Shown here one piece after another: positions 1 to 10,976 of a stretch of 64,000 nucleotides of DNA. This stretch comes from Dermanyssus gallinae. Taxonomy: Eukaryota; Arthropoda; Arachnida; Mesostigmata; Dermanyssidae. How positions within the stretch are numbered: the stretch's first letter is position 1; each line of letters opens with the position of its first letter. The translations under genes and the position numbers were made by a program. The notes below the pieces were generated by a model that was not told the origin of the DNA, did not search any database, and was given only the letters and a program-made list of their open reading frames with translations. The DNA is taken from NCBI GenBank assembly GCA_003439945.1, contig QVRM01001471.1:280501-344500 (forward strand), given 5' to 3'.

Positions 1-27
1 ATTTTAACCGATATTCGTGCGTTTGAT

Positions 28-297
28 TTAGAAGTGGCCGAGTCGAGGATGGTAGCCACGCTTGCCTGTATGGCCCAGACGGTGAGTTTCGACTTCGTGA
101 GCAAGCGCCATCAGTACGGAGTCACACAAAATAAAGACCATTCCCAGCAGGTTCAAATGACTCTGTCCAGACAAACCTCCAATAACTTGGCATGCGCCGC
201 CTATAAATGTCAAAAAACGGTCAGACAAATCGAACAAGTCGGGCTCGTCGTGAAGCAGCCCAGCGATCCCATATTGGCTTGCGCGTGAGAGATCCAT
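28..297 (-). CDS. Small two-helix membrane protein, member A of a novel family
   Basis: The frame is 89 codons from an ATG at 297-295 to a TAA at 30-28. It starts MDLS, has a polar N-terminus of about 26 residues containing HDEPD (16-20) and FDL (22-24), then a hydrophobic segment at about 27-44 and a second at about 48-66 (NLLGMVFILCD). A basic tail of about 20 residues follows. DEPD-x-F-x-L and LLG match the member at 38430-38654, and the spacing from Arg27 to Gly52 matches the other members within two residues. The frame stays open upstream to 495, so a longer 155-residue start is possible. I prefer 297 because the other members start M-[SDE]-L at the same place. ACAACGAA lies just 5' of this ATG, as it does upstream of the two middle members. 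Function is unknown; an integral membrane location is inferred from hydrophobicity only. Confidence 0.55.
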   Translation of the reverse strand: MDLSRASQYGIAGLLHDEPDLFDLSDRFLTFIGGACQVIGGLSGQSHLNLLGMVFILCDSVLMALAHEVETHRLGHTGKRGYHPRLGHF

Positions 298-944
298 TGC
301 TCTCTGGCCTTTCGTTGTTTTACGCGATAAGCAGCTACGTACGCGTCCACACGGGGGCACGGCCGCGTTCGGTGCTTTAAATGCTATGTAGAATGTATTA
401 CTACTATACAGCGTAGCCCTTAAAAAGCCCTGTCGTTGCGACATTGCGACCATGGCCACTGTGTTCTCTTCGAATACCGCTGGCACCAGTTGCACTTCTA
501 TGTGCTTCTATGTATGCGGACAGAGACGGTGAACTCTAGCCTACACATTATGTTGTTATCAAACGGCTTTCATTCTCGGCGTCATGTTCAATCCGGTTCA
601 ATGGTTTGGGAATAAAAACAAATAACATAATAAACGCCCACCACAATACGTTGTAGTGGTACTCTATGCTTAAGCGACGTCGTCATTGTCGTCTTTATTC
701 ATCGTTTCTCATACCTTACCGGGATCTCCTCGCCCGACTGCCATTGTACCGCCGGTCTACTAAACGCGCTCACACAATATCACTCTTCCCATTCTTCTTC
801 TTGTTCTTCTGTCGCGTCGACCACTTCGAATCGTTTAGGCGCGCTGGTCTCCGTCGAATCCAAAAACCGCTATTTTTTTGCCGTACCGACGCTTGACGGT
901 TCGTTTGCAGTCAATTCTGCTTTCGTGCGTTTTACATTACATTA
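298..944. other. Interval without a recognised gene
   Basis: This is the presumed 5' flank of the minus-strand small gene ending at 28. The reading frame continues upstream to 495 without a stop, so part of it could be coding. Beyond 500 I see no motif, repeat or domain that I can name. Confidence 0.4.
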
Positions 945-1168
945 ACATTATGGGAGGGGTGGATGGTAATGCACCATCTCTTTTTATTGAGACATCTGTG
1001 CTTCCCGTTTTTTTTTCGATCATGGTCGATTTTTAGTCCACTCCGGCATTCACCTTGTTTAAATTGGGAACCATGAAAACCAATTTTGGAGCGGCCGGTC
1101 TGGGTATCGAACCCAGGCCTTCCGAATGCAAGGCAAAGACTTTTGCCACTAAGCCATCTTGCTCGGTT
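945..1168 (-). repeat. tRNA-derived SINE, tail type 1
   Basis: Read on the minus strand it begins CCGAGCAAGATGGCTTAGTG (A-box-like TGGCTTAGTG) and carries a B box (GGTTCGATACC) about 45 bases later. A body mentioning AATTGG and AAATGCCGG-type sequence follows. The 3' tail contains GGGAAGCACAGA and AAAGAGATGGTGCATTA. The same tail is on the copy at 21313-21530, whereas copies at 32.6 and 50.3 kb have a different tail. Family identity is unknown. Confidence 0.8.
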
Positions 1169-1334
1169 TCTGTTCAGTTTGGACAGGCGTCCGCCTGCGT
1201 CCGTGCGATCCGTTATCCGTAGTCAAGCAATGCCGCCCGGGGTGGAGCACGCCTCGCGGGTGGCGCGCTTGCAGCTCAAACTCGTGCTCTATGGTGAAGC
1301 GCTTCCCTTCCGGGTATCGCTTTTGATCTGATAC

Positions 1335-1362
1335 ACATATATATATATATATATATATATAT
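1335..1362. repeat. (TA)n microsatellite
   Basis: Uninterrupted TA dinucleotide run of about 26 bases, directly beside the perfect palindrome at 1366-1397. Confidence 0.95.
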
Positions 1363-1365
1363 CAG

Positions 1366-1397
1366 ACCCAATATACTATATATATAGTATATTGGGT
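1366..1397. repeat. Perfect 32-bp palindrome
   Basis: The arm ACCCAATATACTATAT is followed immediately by its exact reverse complement, with no loop. It lies one base-pair group away from a (TA)n run, so it may have formed by microsatellite slippage or be a fold-back end of a small transposon. Confidence 0.9.
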
Positions 1398-4300
1398 TGG
1401 GCCTACAAAATAGTACCGTAGAACAATATTTTATAAAAAGAAGATAGCATGTGAAGCCTGTGCCCGTACAGCAGCCAGATCGGCAAGTCATCTAAAAAAA
1501 TGAACATCGGCACCGAAACCTTGACAACAATAAATGAACACAGATGAAAAAACAACGTTTTTTCTCATGGAACCTATCCACTTGTTTTCTTTTCAGAATG
1601 CGAGCTTTCTATTTGTTTAGGAAACGCTATAAAAATGGTTTTCTACTCTTCTAGAATTTTCTGCCGTGAGGTTACAGCAAGTTGCCTCAAAATACGAAAT
1701 AGACGGGAGAACATGAAAGGTTGTTTCGCATACCCAAAAGTAATAACCACTATTCATACTTTTACGTCGCCGACTGACCGAAGCTGTCCAATTAGGACAT
1801 CGAAACATACCAAAATCATCTTGACGACTTTCAGAGTTTGCGGCACGTTAGAGTTTACCAGTACGTAGGATACTGGCGAGCTTCAGAAGCCAATACGGTG
1901 ACCAAAAATCACAGGGGAATTCCAATGATTCCTGCAAACCGAGCGTAGCACCGTCTTGGCTTAGGTCGGTCCTCGGGAGATCCGGGTCTACTGGGTTGGT
2001 AAAATTTATACTGGTCACCACCGGCTACTGATGATTCATGTGCATCATAAATTGTTGCGAGACCACTGGTGAATCCAGGCAACAAGATTCCGAATATACG
2101 AGACTGGCTAGACAGGCACATCATATTGTGAGATTCACCACGCAAAACCATATGCATGTTCATAAGCATCCAGTACAATCGACATATATTCGTAACATAT
2201 ACGCACATTTACAGGTAAATTCTCCCATCTTGCAGTCTGCCGTCCACATATCTATAATAATATGATTAATCCCACCGATATAATTCAATAGACATGGACG
2301 TTTATGTGCTGTGTAAATCACATTAGTTTTAGTACATGCATTAATTAGATAAGGCACACTTATAATTTGTAGTATCAATTTTTTGACAGGTTTTTTGTTT
2401 AGGTACCACGTTAAGAATAAAAATGATTACGGTTAACAACTCATTTGCTGGCGCATAAAAGTTGTATACTAGCGCGCTCAAAAAAATATAAGTAAACCGT
2501 ATAAATGGTATCCTGAGAGCATCACTGTGTTGACCTTGACTATGAGGTGCCATATTCAAAAGAGGTATTAGCAAAAATTATTAGCCTACGTAAAAGTAAA
2601 ACATAAATAGTCTAATTTTTAACCAATTGTGTTAAAATTTTTCCCTGACCTGGTGTAGTCACTATATAGAGAATCGCCGTATTTGCTATACATAGCTTTG
2701 TGGCCCATTCCAAAAAATCATCGTTAATAACCTCTCACCGTTGCGACGTTATTCCTGGGCCGTAGCGCATAAGTGAACGAGAATTTGAGGTGAATTCGAC
2801 GAGAAGGATGTCTTTTAGCTCTTCAGCAAACCATGGCCTAGATAAATCGTAAAAAAACGCTAACCATGGGCAGACGAGAAAATTCAGAGTTCGGGGCCGT
2901 TAAGATCTCAAAGGAATCAAGCAGTGTTCAACTCCAGGTTGCCAGTTTCGTTCAAATCAACTGGCAACCGGATGCAGTCTCATAAGGCTAAGTCGGTCTG
3001 CAGAAAATATAGCCAACCAGGTTATTATATGCGATAAGGCCAGGAGAGAGCCCGATGCGCTATTTGCGGTAGCATTCGCGCGACAAAAGACAGCATTTGC
3101 TCAAGACACAGATAAGTATGCTTAAACGCAATGCCAAATGCTGTAGCAGAAGCCTTTAGTCGTGCTTGTCTGTAACAGCTTAGTCGGAAGGTTTTCCTAC
3201 AGTGCCCGGTAGTGTAGAAAACATTTATCGTTTAGCCCAATGTGAAAGAGATTCAAACACATTGAAGTAGCGAATGCCAAACGTACACTAATTAGTGATA
3301 GGAATGGCAACACCTATGCCATCTTTCCCCCAAGCAAACAACCATCTAGTACAAGACTAATCAAGCTCAAGTAAAGGCGCAAAATAGTCTTAAAATGATT
3401 AACGAATTCGTAAGAGTCCTGCAATTTTTCAAGCCCTTGAACCCTCTCTGAGGTGCTAGAGGGAACCCGGTTGTAGATGCACTGCTTATACATAGAAGTC
3501 ATTTTTATCGTAAGTCCGGCCTAAATACCTAATAAATTCAATATTGACATGCCATACACTCACGCAGTATTACGTGTATACGCGGGAACAAACTCGCACT
3601 TCTAACGACAAATTCCTCTACGCGCTACCATTATGGCCCCGCATTGTAAAGACTCTTCAGGGATCACGAGTTAATTAGCCACGATAACATCCGCCAAACC
3701 AATTACGAGATCTGCAACTACGCTTTCTTTTGACCTTTCTGCTCTTTCTCGCAGTTATTAGCACGAGCTCGCAAACAGCTGAGGCAAGTAAGGTTTATAC
3801 CTAGGATAAGTGAAGGAAGTTTCGGAAGTCGCTCACACGGCAGCCTTCGCCAAGCTGGAGTTTTTCAAGTACGCAACAAAGACTTACCAGTTAGTCGACA
3901 AGACGATGGCTGACAAGGCTCTAAAGGATCACTGTGACTAGAAAGCACCTCTAGAATAATATCGCGTTGTGCATCCTAGAATGTTTTTGCACATTGTTGA
4001 TGCGGAAGACGTGGTGGTTTAGAAGTTAGTGGAGCCAGCAGGTCTATTGACAGCGCCATCGACTACCACTTAACGGGATACCAAGGTTCAATACCAAGGT
4101 CGGGACGTTTTTGTATTCTACCTGAATTTGTTTTGGCTTTTGGCATCGCACTTGTGCTACACTGTCAATTGGGTGAGTTCAATTGAAGAAAACTTCCGGC
4201 TAGCCGAGAGATATCTAGGCTGCAGTGCAACACCGTGCCATGAGGCGTGTCAACTTTCGCTGAGCATGTAAATGACTCGAGCTCTAGCGCAACGATGATG

Positions 4301-4479
4301 GCGTTGGAGAATGGTGGTGAATTGCTTTTAGGTGTCGTCGGGCTAGACGTTCTCCTAGAAGCAAAATTGTCTCTTGCACCAAACGGTGAAAATGTTCGCT
4401 CACCGAAGCCGGAAACGACCCATAGCTGGAGACCAGAGATTACCCTGAATGTAGCTTTTCTTTGGTGATCTCACGCATA
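1398..4479. other. Long interval without a recognised gene
   Basis: I find no domain, transposon end or convincing frame in these 3 kb. Short open frames occur on both strands but are AT-rich and have no coding signature. One at 2341-2553 (-) encodes two hydrophobic stretches and was considered as a remote member of the small-protein family, but the support is weak. Confidence 0.4.
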
Positions 4480-5100
4480 GTAAAGTGTGTAATTGTTCAC
4501 AAGCAGTGTCAAGTAGAAAAACTCAAGAGCAAGATCTCGTCGAGGTCTCCCAATACCTCGAACGTTATTATCCGCAACAGCTGCTTAGACTCAGGTTCAA
4601 GTTCCAGTGACTTCGCGAAAAGCGCTCGAGCTAAGTAGTGTTGGGGTTACGGTCGTACGGCGCCTTCACGAATCAACGCAGGCGGAAAAAATATCGCTCA
4701 GAAAGGCGATTGTAACGTTTGAACGCCACCAACCAGCGTCAGTGTTTTTTTGGTTTTAATGTCCATCCAGTGATATTTGAATCAGACCAGGCAAAGCTGT
4801 GCGTTAACTCTCAAAGAGCCTGGTCATTTTGCTGACAGATGCACCTTGCAAAAGCCTTGCAAGTGTGACGAGTTAGACCACTTAGCTGCGGAATGTCTTA
4901 ATCTCAACTGCAACGGGTATCACGCGGCTGCTTCACCTACTAGAAGAAGCACAGTGCTCGATTACAGTGGGAAATTCTACATAAGGATTCTAACAGATGC
5001 TGAGCCGTCGTACGCAGCAGTCTTGCGGGAAATCTCATCGGGGCAGGGCGGAAGCGCTCCACACGTTCTTTTACCTAGATCTCGGCGCCATCCTTGGTGA
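4480..5100 (+). pseudogene. Decayed LINE ORF1 with zinc-knuckle remnants
   Basis: The open stretch 4777-5100 encodes GHFADRC followed by CKCDELDHLAAEC and CNGYH. This resembles degraded CCHC zinc knuckles of the gag-like ORF1 of R1-type LINEs, which bind nucleic acid in the retrotransposon particle. Upstream, 4640-4780 reads as a broken frame of similar character. At least one knuckle cysteine is missing and no start can be assigned. The assignment rests on the spacing of Cys and His only. Confidence 0.45.
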
Positions 5101-5810
5101 AAGCCTCACATTGTAGGTAAGCTCGGACATTCCACCGGATACTCCAGGATATTAATCCTGACCTGGCAGCCACACTGGCAGCCAAAACGCTAAATCCGTT
5201 ATTGGCTAAAGAAGTTTTCCTTATAACCACAAACCTAGCACTGCCACAAAAGTCTCGGGTGATTCCAAGACGGACACTAACAGGATCGCCTGCCCTGTGC
5301 GCAACAAGAGATATACGAAAACAGGACTTCCTAGGCATATATTCGTCAGAACGTCCGGCGTCGGGAGTATAGAAGTCACGCCGACCACTGGCGCATTGGC
5401 CACCTTGGAGGAACTAATTGGACACATTCAGAATACCATCCAAGATGCAAACCTAGTCTGATTGATGCCCAAAGCGGTCAGGACATCCGTCGCAGACTAG
5501 TTCACGAAAATATTAAACATTAAAGTAATATTATTATTATTTAGGCCTGGCGCTCACTATGGCACTCCTTCTTTAGCGCCGGTGGTGCTGCGCCCTTCGC
5601 GGATTTGAAATGACGCGGGCCCTCAAAGTAATTATTAAACAGAAGCTTCGCGACTTTTTGCAGGGTTCGAGGATTATAAACATCGTGCACCATAATCCTA
5701 GGACAAATAAACAGGAGGACCGAGAGCATTAGACCTGTAGACGCGCCACAGTCAAGCTCTCCAAATGTGACGTTTCTGGCGCCGCGTTGTATATTATATC
5801 TGCGTATAAA
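5101..5810. other. Unresolved interval with possible retroelement remnants
   Basis: A short (ATT)n-like stretch lies at 5528-5543, beside a minus-strand frame of 62 codons (5541-5729) with no domain I recognise. It could be a LINE 3' end with an (AAT)n tail, by analogy with the elements at 33.4 and 49.5 kb. I cannot show that. Confidence 0.25.
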
Positions 5811-5901
5811 TCAAATCAAATCAAATCAAATGCACCTTTATTTAGTCAAAGGGGGGACAATATTTACATTTTAGAAACTGTTACCTAGATACATACAATA
5901 G

Positions 5902-8900
5902 TCAGTTTACTTGTGTGGCGACATTTGCACTGTTAGTGCTGTAAGTTCTCATTGCCCTCGCCATCCGCCACGAAAACATGTTATTTACACGATCTGTCTT
6001 GGCAATTTGTTTCGACGAGATGGTGTTACCGCTTCTAAGATTGTTCAAACGAATGCTAAAATAATTTGACTTATTTGATGAGTTTATAATACGATTGAAC
6101 ATGCGATAATCCGCTCTGGACTGAAGTTCCCGAATAGGGCCTATCACAATAGAATTTCGGGCAACGTTACACCTTAACGAGACACGACGAAGGAATCTCC
6201 TCTGTACACTTTCCATTGCTTCAATGTGTTTATCTAAGTAAGGCCGCCAAACCTCACAGCAATAGAGAAACTTAGGTACAACCAAACTATTATAAAGCCT
6301 CATGTAAAAATTGTAATCATTAATTATGAAACAACGAAATATGGTATTAGATATAAGATTAGCTGATCGGATGACTTGTGTAATATGGGTGCTAAAATCC
6401 AGTTGCGGTGTCACCGCAACCCCTAGGTCCCTAATACAATTTAAAATAGGGATAGCCTCCCCATGTAGCGTGTAGTTATGGGCTTCTTTTATACACAATA
6501 CAGCACATTTTGGCACTGATATAAGCATTTCATTATCCACACACCACTTAGAAACCGCTTCAATCGTACTCTGTAGTACTTGCCTTTCGCTAGCGGTGTT
6601 GGAAGGTCCGTATAGTTTCAAATCATCAGCATAAAGCTTATAAGTTATCGACTCAGGAATAACGTTTCTAAGATCTAAAACAAATGTGCAAAATAAAAGT
6701 GGCCCGAGGCTTGATCCCTGAGGAACACCTGAGGGGCACGTGCCCGACTCACTAAAGCTATTGTTTACGCGAACGCAGAACTCTCTACGGGTAAGATAAC
6801 TAGCAATCCATGATATAGAGCGAGTATCTACATCCAAGTACCTAAGCTTTTGTACAAGTTTTACATGGTTTACTCTATCAAATGCCTTCGAGAAATCAAA
6901 ATATATACAATCAAAGGCCAGCCTATTGTTTATCATAACAGCCCAATCTTGAGTCATTTCGACGAGTTGAGTTGCCGTGGATTTGCCTTTAGTAAAACCA
7001 TGTTGATTCTCATCCAGCAAGCATTTAGATTGAAAAAAATTAAAAATGTGGTCCACTAGCAGTTTTTCAAAGATGATACATGCGATAGATGATTGAGCTA
7101 CAGGTCTGTAATTATCTACATTTGACCTTAGACCCTTCTTATGCACAGGGGTTACGACTGATTGCCGAAAATGTTTTGGCACAATGCCATCCTCATAAGA
7201 CCTACTGAATATCAAGAAAAGGGGTTCAGTTATCGCAGACGCTACATTTTTATAAAATATGGGTGGGATTAAATCAGGAGTAAAGCTGCATTTTGTGGGT
7301 AGTTGTTTGATTTTAGAAAGAATATTATATTCTGATATTTCCAAGTATGGACAACTATCTTTCGAGACCACGTCGTTGGAAACACCTTCGGGAACTGAAC
7401 TCCCTTGGGCAACATAAACCGACGAGAAGAAGTCCTTAAATGCATTTGCTTTAGAAGCGTCGTCTACGAGGACCGTCTGATCTATATTTAAAGCCGCAAT
7501 GTTTTCTTTTCCTTTTAATCGCTTATTTGCATATCTAAAAAACGACTTTGTGTTTTTAAAATCAAGACTGGCTTCTTCCATTATACGAAGTCTTCTAGTC
7601 GCCTTCCTTAACTTTTTTTCATACTGCACATTTGGCTCCTGGTCAATCAACCGTTCTAGATTGGTGACATATTTACGTAAATTTGCATTATTTTTTGACT
7701 TGCCATTTCGTTTAGGTACAAACTCTTCAATTAGTGAATGTATCTGGTATACAAAGCTATCATACATCGAGTCAACGGTATCGCAATTTAAAAACAAGTT
7801 CCTCCAGTTTATACAAGCAAGCCTACAGCGGATTATTTCATAGTCCCCCTTCCAGAAATTATAACCTCCCTCGTCTACCGTAGGATAATTAGCATCAAAT
7901 AAAATAGAAAACGAAATGGCATTGTGGTCGGATGGAATTGGCGACTGAAATACTCGTATATCTTCAATGATGGACGGGTCTGAGGTTAAAACTAAATCAA
8001 TAATAGAGCCCAGATTGTCGTCGTCATCGTCGGAGATACCTAAGATTCTTTCATCAGTGACAATACAACTATTAGTAACACTAGTAGCTAATTGGCTAAC
8101 ACTACTAAGGTTACCATTACTATCAATGTGACTAGTTGCATGACTGTCATTACTATATCTATTACCATTACTATTGGTGTGACTGGATAGTTTACTGAAA
8201 TTATTATTTATGTTAGTGTCATTACATTGAGTAGCGAAGTGATTCTTGGCATTACCTACAGTGGCGAATGTGTTATCTATTTCATCATTGGAACTGGCCT
8301 GCGCAGCCTCAGCACCATGGCAATACAGTCGAGGGCGAGTGACCTCGTCTATTTGTTGGTGTAAGCCGTTAGTGATGCAGGCATTAACAAAGGTGGACTC
8401 CATGGTTTGCGAATCTAAAAGCGTAATATCCTTCCAGTGTATTTTTGGAAGGTTGAAATCTCCAGAAATTAAAATTGGACTGGTTGTATCACAAATTAAG
8501 TCAAATGAATCACATACAGTTTTCATGCGTTTCTTGCGTTCAGCAAGGGTGCCGGCGTTTGTTGCATAATAACAGGCAACCCTGATGGAACTATGTTTGG
8601 AATATACGTCTAACGCGACAGCTTCGATGCCACTCTCTGGTCTTAGTTCACAAACTTTCATCGTGTTTTGAATTAATATACAAACCCCCCCTCCTCGGGA
8701 GCCACGATCACATCGAAATACTGAGTACCTATCATCACACGACAGTTCTCTATCGGTTACGTGCTTGCCACCTACACCTAACCAGGTTTCGGTTATAAAC
8801 ACTATATTAATATCATTTAAGGCAGTATATGAACTGAGCAATTGTGTACGATCATCTTTACCTATCGAACGTGCATTAAAATATAAACATTTTATCGCGT

Positions 8901-8928
8901 TTTTATCCGCAGGGGTAAGTGATGCCAA
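5902..8928 (-). CDS. LINE ORF2: endonuclease-reverse transcriptase
   Basis: The open frame runs uninterrupted for about 1000 codons. It starts with an apurinic-type endonuclease domain (FNARSIG near the start, FITETWLG, GDFNLPKIHW, then SDHNAISF at about 335). The reverse transcriptase follows, with DFSKAFDRV, GVPQGSSLGP and the catalytic YADD. ORF2 nicks the target and copies the element RNA at the nick. There is no ATG before the endonuclease domain. The frame is also open further upstream for about 200 nt and overlaps the end of ORF1 by about 160 nt in the -1 frame, so the true start is uncertain. The uninterrupted frame suggests fairly recent activity. Confidence 0.9.
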   Translation of the reverse strand: MASLTPADKNAIKCLYFNARSIGKDDRTQLLSSYTALNDINIVFITETWLGVGGKHVTDRELSCDDRYSVFRCDRGSRGGGVCILIQNTMKVCELRPESGIEAVALDVYSKHSSIRVACYYATNAGTLAERKKRMKTVCDSFDLICDTTSPILISGDFNLPKIHWKDITLLDSQTMESTFVNACITNGLHQQIDEVTRPRLYCHGAEAAQASSNDEIDNTFATVGNAKNHFATQCNDTNINNNFSKLSSHTNSNGNRYSNDSHATSHIDSNGNLSSVSQLATSVTNSCIVTDERILGISDDDDDNLGSIIDLVLTSDPSIIEDIRVFQSPIPSDHNAISFSILFDANYPTVDEGGYNFWKGDYEIIRCRLACINWRNLFLNCDTVDSMYDSFVYQIHSLIEEFVPKRNGKSKNNANLRKYVTNLERLIDQEPNVQYEKKLRKATRRLRIMEEASLDFKNTKSFFRYANKRLKGKENIAALNIDQTVLVDDASKANAFKDFFSSVYVAQGSSVPEGVSNDVVSKDSCPYLEISEYNILSKIKQLPTKCSFTPDLIPPIFYKNVASAITEPLFLIFSRSYEDGIVPKHFRQSVVTPVHKKGLRSNVDNYRPVAQSSIACIIFEKLLVDHIFNFFQSKCLLDENQHGFTKGKSTATQLVEMTQDWAVMINNRLAFDCIYFDFSKAFDRVNHVKLVQKLRYLDVDTRSISWIASYLTRREFCVRVNNSFSESGTCPSGVPQGSSLGPLLFCTFVLDLRNVIPESITYKLYADDLKLYGPSNTASERQVLQSTIEAVSKWCVDNEMLISVPKCAVLCIKEAHNYTLHGEAIPILNCIRDLGVAVTPQLDFSTHITQVIRSANLISNTIFRCFIINDYNFYMRLYNSLVVPKFLYCCEVWRPYLDKHIEAMESVQRRFLRRVSLRCNVARNSIVIGPIRELQSRADYRMFNRIINSSNKSNYFSIRLNNLRSGNTISSKQIAKTDRVNNMFSWRMARAMRTYSTNSANVATQVN

Positions 8929-8972
8929 CTGTTCGGCGGAGACTTTGGGGTGGTAATTTAATCTAGATTGTT

Positions 8973-9992
8973 TTAAAACAGCAGGTAGTCTGGGAAGAGG
9001 CTGGGAAGTGGAGGTACTGGTGGCAGAGGTGGAGGCGGTATGTGGAGCCGGGGGGGCCAGATGGCTGGGAGAACCGGCGGTGGAAGAAGGGGTGGAGGAC
9101 GGTGTTGAAAAGGAGCGATCCCGGTTTGGTAGTTAAAGTTGTTTATACTACTGCCGGCAACAGAGGAGGAAAATGCCCGGGAGGAATGGTCAGCTGGTTG
9201 ACGCCGAGTTGCATTGAACTTAATGTTAATTCCCGCAATATTAGGTTTCACTCCCAGGAAACTGGCGGCTTCACGGGCGATAGGCCTGGCCGCCTGCCTT
9301 GCTCCACGGCGGTTGAAATGAACTCCATCGGTGTCCATAGACCGGGCACAGCGCTGGATATACGAGAAGTCACGATAAAGCACGGCCGAATCCTTAAATT
9401 TAGCCCACATTTTACCGTTAACAACTTCGCAATCCGCGCGGCGGTCTTTGCCTGGACCGCCTGTTACTACCGGGATAGAACAGACGGTCAGCCTGACGTT
9501 GTTGGCTTCGCAGAACTTCACCAGGTCATTCAGCTGATGCTCCATCCGCCTCCACACCTCGACAATATCCTCACTGGCTGGGCTCTTCAAGATATCATTC
9601 AACCCGGCGTGCAGCATGACGAGCTGGTCCGTCGGCTGTGTGTTATATATGGCAATATGGCGACGCACGTTTGCGATAACCTTGCTTAACGTGGCGCCGC
9701 CTTGCCCCGAGATAATACAGCGCACGTCGCCACCCATCATGTCAAGCACGTTGGTCGCAAGACGGGAGATGTTGGAGTCACCGGCCAGAAGAACGGACTT
9801 AACGGGTGATGAGTGGAAGGACGACTCTCGGGTAGGCTGAGAGTCGACTGCAGTGCCATCGATGCCAGCCTGCACGAAGATGTCTGTTTGTGTGCAAGCG
9901 GTGACATTGCATATAGCAGTTGGGATTCCGTTGTTTGTGGATAAAACTGCTGTTTTACTATTTTCAATCAGCTGCTGTTTTAATATTTTCAA
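8973..9992 (-). CDS. LINE ORF1: SGNH-type esterase protein, 5' partial
   Basis: About 339 codons are open. The SGNH hydrolase signature is intact: GDSN (catalytic Ser block I), GQGG, HAGLND and DGVHFN (Asp-His block V). A Pro-rich C-terminal tail follows. Esterase ORF1 proteins are known in CR1-like LINEs, where they are thought to act in the ribonucleoprotein particle. No ATG is present at the start and a TGA lies directly upstream, so the N-terminal part (often a PHD finger or coiled coil in this group) is missing. The last ~160 nt also encode the Ser/Thr-rich beginning of the ORF2 frame. Confidence 0.85.
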   Translation of the reverse strand: MKILKQQLIENSKTAVLSTNNGIPTAICNVTACTQTDIFVQAGIDGTAVDSQPTRESSFHSSPVKSVLLAGDSNISRLATNVLDMMGGDVRCIISGQGGATLSKVIANVRRHIAIYNTQPTDQLVMLHAGLNDILKSPASEDIVEVWRRMEHQLNDLVKFCEANNVRLTVCSIPVVTGGPGKDRRADCEVVNGKMWAKFKDSAVLYRDFSYIQRCARSMDTDGVHFNRRGARQAARPIAREAASFLGVKPNIAGINIKFNATRRQPADHSSRAFSSSVAGSSINNFNYQTGIAPFQHRPPPLLPPPVLPAIWPPRLHIPPPPLPPVPPLPSLFPDYLLF

Positions 9993-9999
9993 TCAATAA

Positions 10000-10371
10000 G
10001 CTCCACGGACCCATTTATATCACGGTCCGAAAGCCGTGAGTCTCTCTAGGACAAACATCCACAGGCCCCGTTCACCAGATGCATGCGGCTTACGCCCAAC
10101 GGTTGCACTTAGCCTATCACACAGCACTATATTTGTCTTGTCTGTTTTTTATATAGGAGGTTTGAAAACGCTAATGCACTATCGGTACTTGCACCCAACG
10201 GCACCTACTACCGGTGCTCCACTAGCGTCTTCAGCTCACGAACCCGATGCGATACGTCGAGCCGTTATACAGAGGGCTGGGTTGCCTTGGAAAATCTTCG
10301 GCAATCAATAAGGAGACCCTTTAGTTTCATCCTTGTTCTGTTTGTGCGTATAGGACTTCATTCATTTCGAA
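10000..10371. other. Interval without a recognised gene
   Basis: Flank of the CR1-like LINE. I see no feature beyond short non-conserved frames. Confidence 0.4.
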
Positions 10372-10587
10372 ATGGTGAGTGAGCTATCCCTAAACCCCGA
10401 GAAATGCGAGGTCTACGTCGCGGGGCCCCGAAGATATGATCTCTCCACATATATTGGAGCTTTTAGCTTTTCGGTGGCCCGGACAACTCAATTGCTTAAG
10501 AGAAACAATTGTTTCGACTTGACCGAGAACCTTCGAGCCTTCAACGAGAGGACCTTAATGACACTGGAGGCGTTACTGACCCATTGA
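10372..10587 (+). pseudogene. LINE reverse transcriptase C-terminal fragment
   Basis: The frame contains LSLNPEKCEVYVAG. This resembles the segment just after the YADD box of LINE reverse transcriptases, where L-x-x-N-x-x-K-C is conserved. The rest of the 71 codons is unrecognisable. A short relic with no element ends visible. Confidence 0.55.
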
Positions 10588-10976
10588 ATAAATGAATGTA
10601 TTGTTTATTAACCAATATTTGGTTTATGCATATATGTGCTACAGCTCTCCTAAATAATTGTCATCAGCGATATTGCTTTTGTACACTGTTGGAGATGATA
10701 CAGATCACATAATTTTCCGCATAGGTTGCATTCACACTCGGTTGATATCTCATACCTCCCATTTCGTATACATATCTTCATATGAAATCATGTATTGCAA
10801 ACCCAGTAACGAAGTATCTGTTTCTGCAACATGGGCCCTGGGATATTATGAAACGACTAAATGCCCTTACGAGCTCTTACCTCGATATGTTTCGTAAAAT
10901 GTAAGCCCTGCGTTGAAAAGATTACTCCAAGATAAGAAAAATGTTGAACAAAATCTATTGGTGCTGAGCTCAAGCA

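Larger units (their letters stand above)
5811..9999 (-). mobile_element. CR1-like LINE with esterase ORF1
   Basis: On the minus strand the element has an esterase-type ORF1, an endonuclease-reverse transcriptase ORF2, a short 3' UTR with AATAAA near 5840, and a 3' tail of four TTTGA units (5811-5830). A pentanucleotide tail in place of poly(A), together with an SGNH-esterase ORF1, fits the CR1/L2 group. The 5' end is probably truncated: ORF1 has no ATG, a stop lies one codon upstream, and there is a local tandem duplication at about 9950-9990. Confidence 0.85.

Noticed and set aside
1083..1166. Functional tRNA gene (Ala or Cys by position of TGC/GCA)
   Set aside because: The same head occurs in four copies joined to a shared SINE body, and the anticodon stem is mismatched.
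2341..2553. 70-codon minus-strand frame with two hydrophobic stretches, considered as a member of the small-protein family
   Set aside because: It begins MAPHS, has no WGRD or DEPD block, the loop Gly is missing, and the DNA is AT-rich with poor codon character.
8968..8980. Programmed -1 slippery site at the ORF1 stop (TTTTAAAAC)
   Set aside because: The heptamer is out of phase with the ORF1 codons, so simple tandem slippage would not give the ORF2 frame.
9042..9689. 215-codon plus-strand open frame
   Set aside because: Lies antisense to the well-supported esterase ORF1 of the CR1-like LINE and has no domain of its own.
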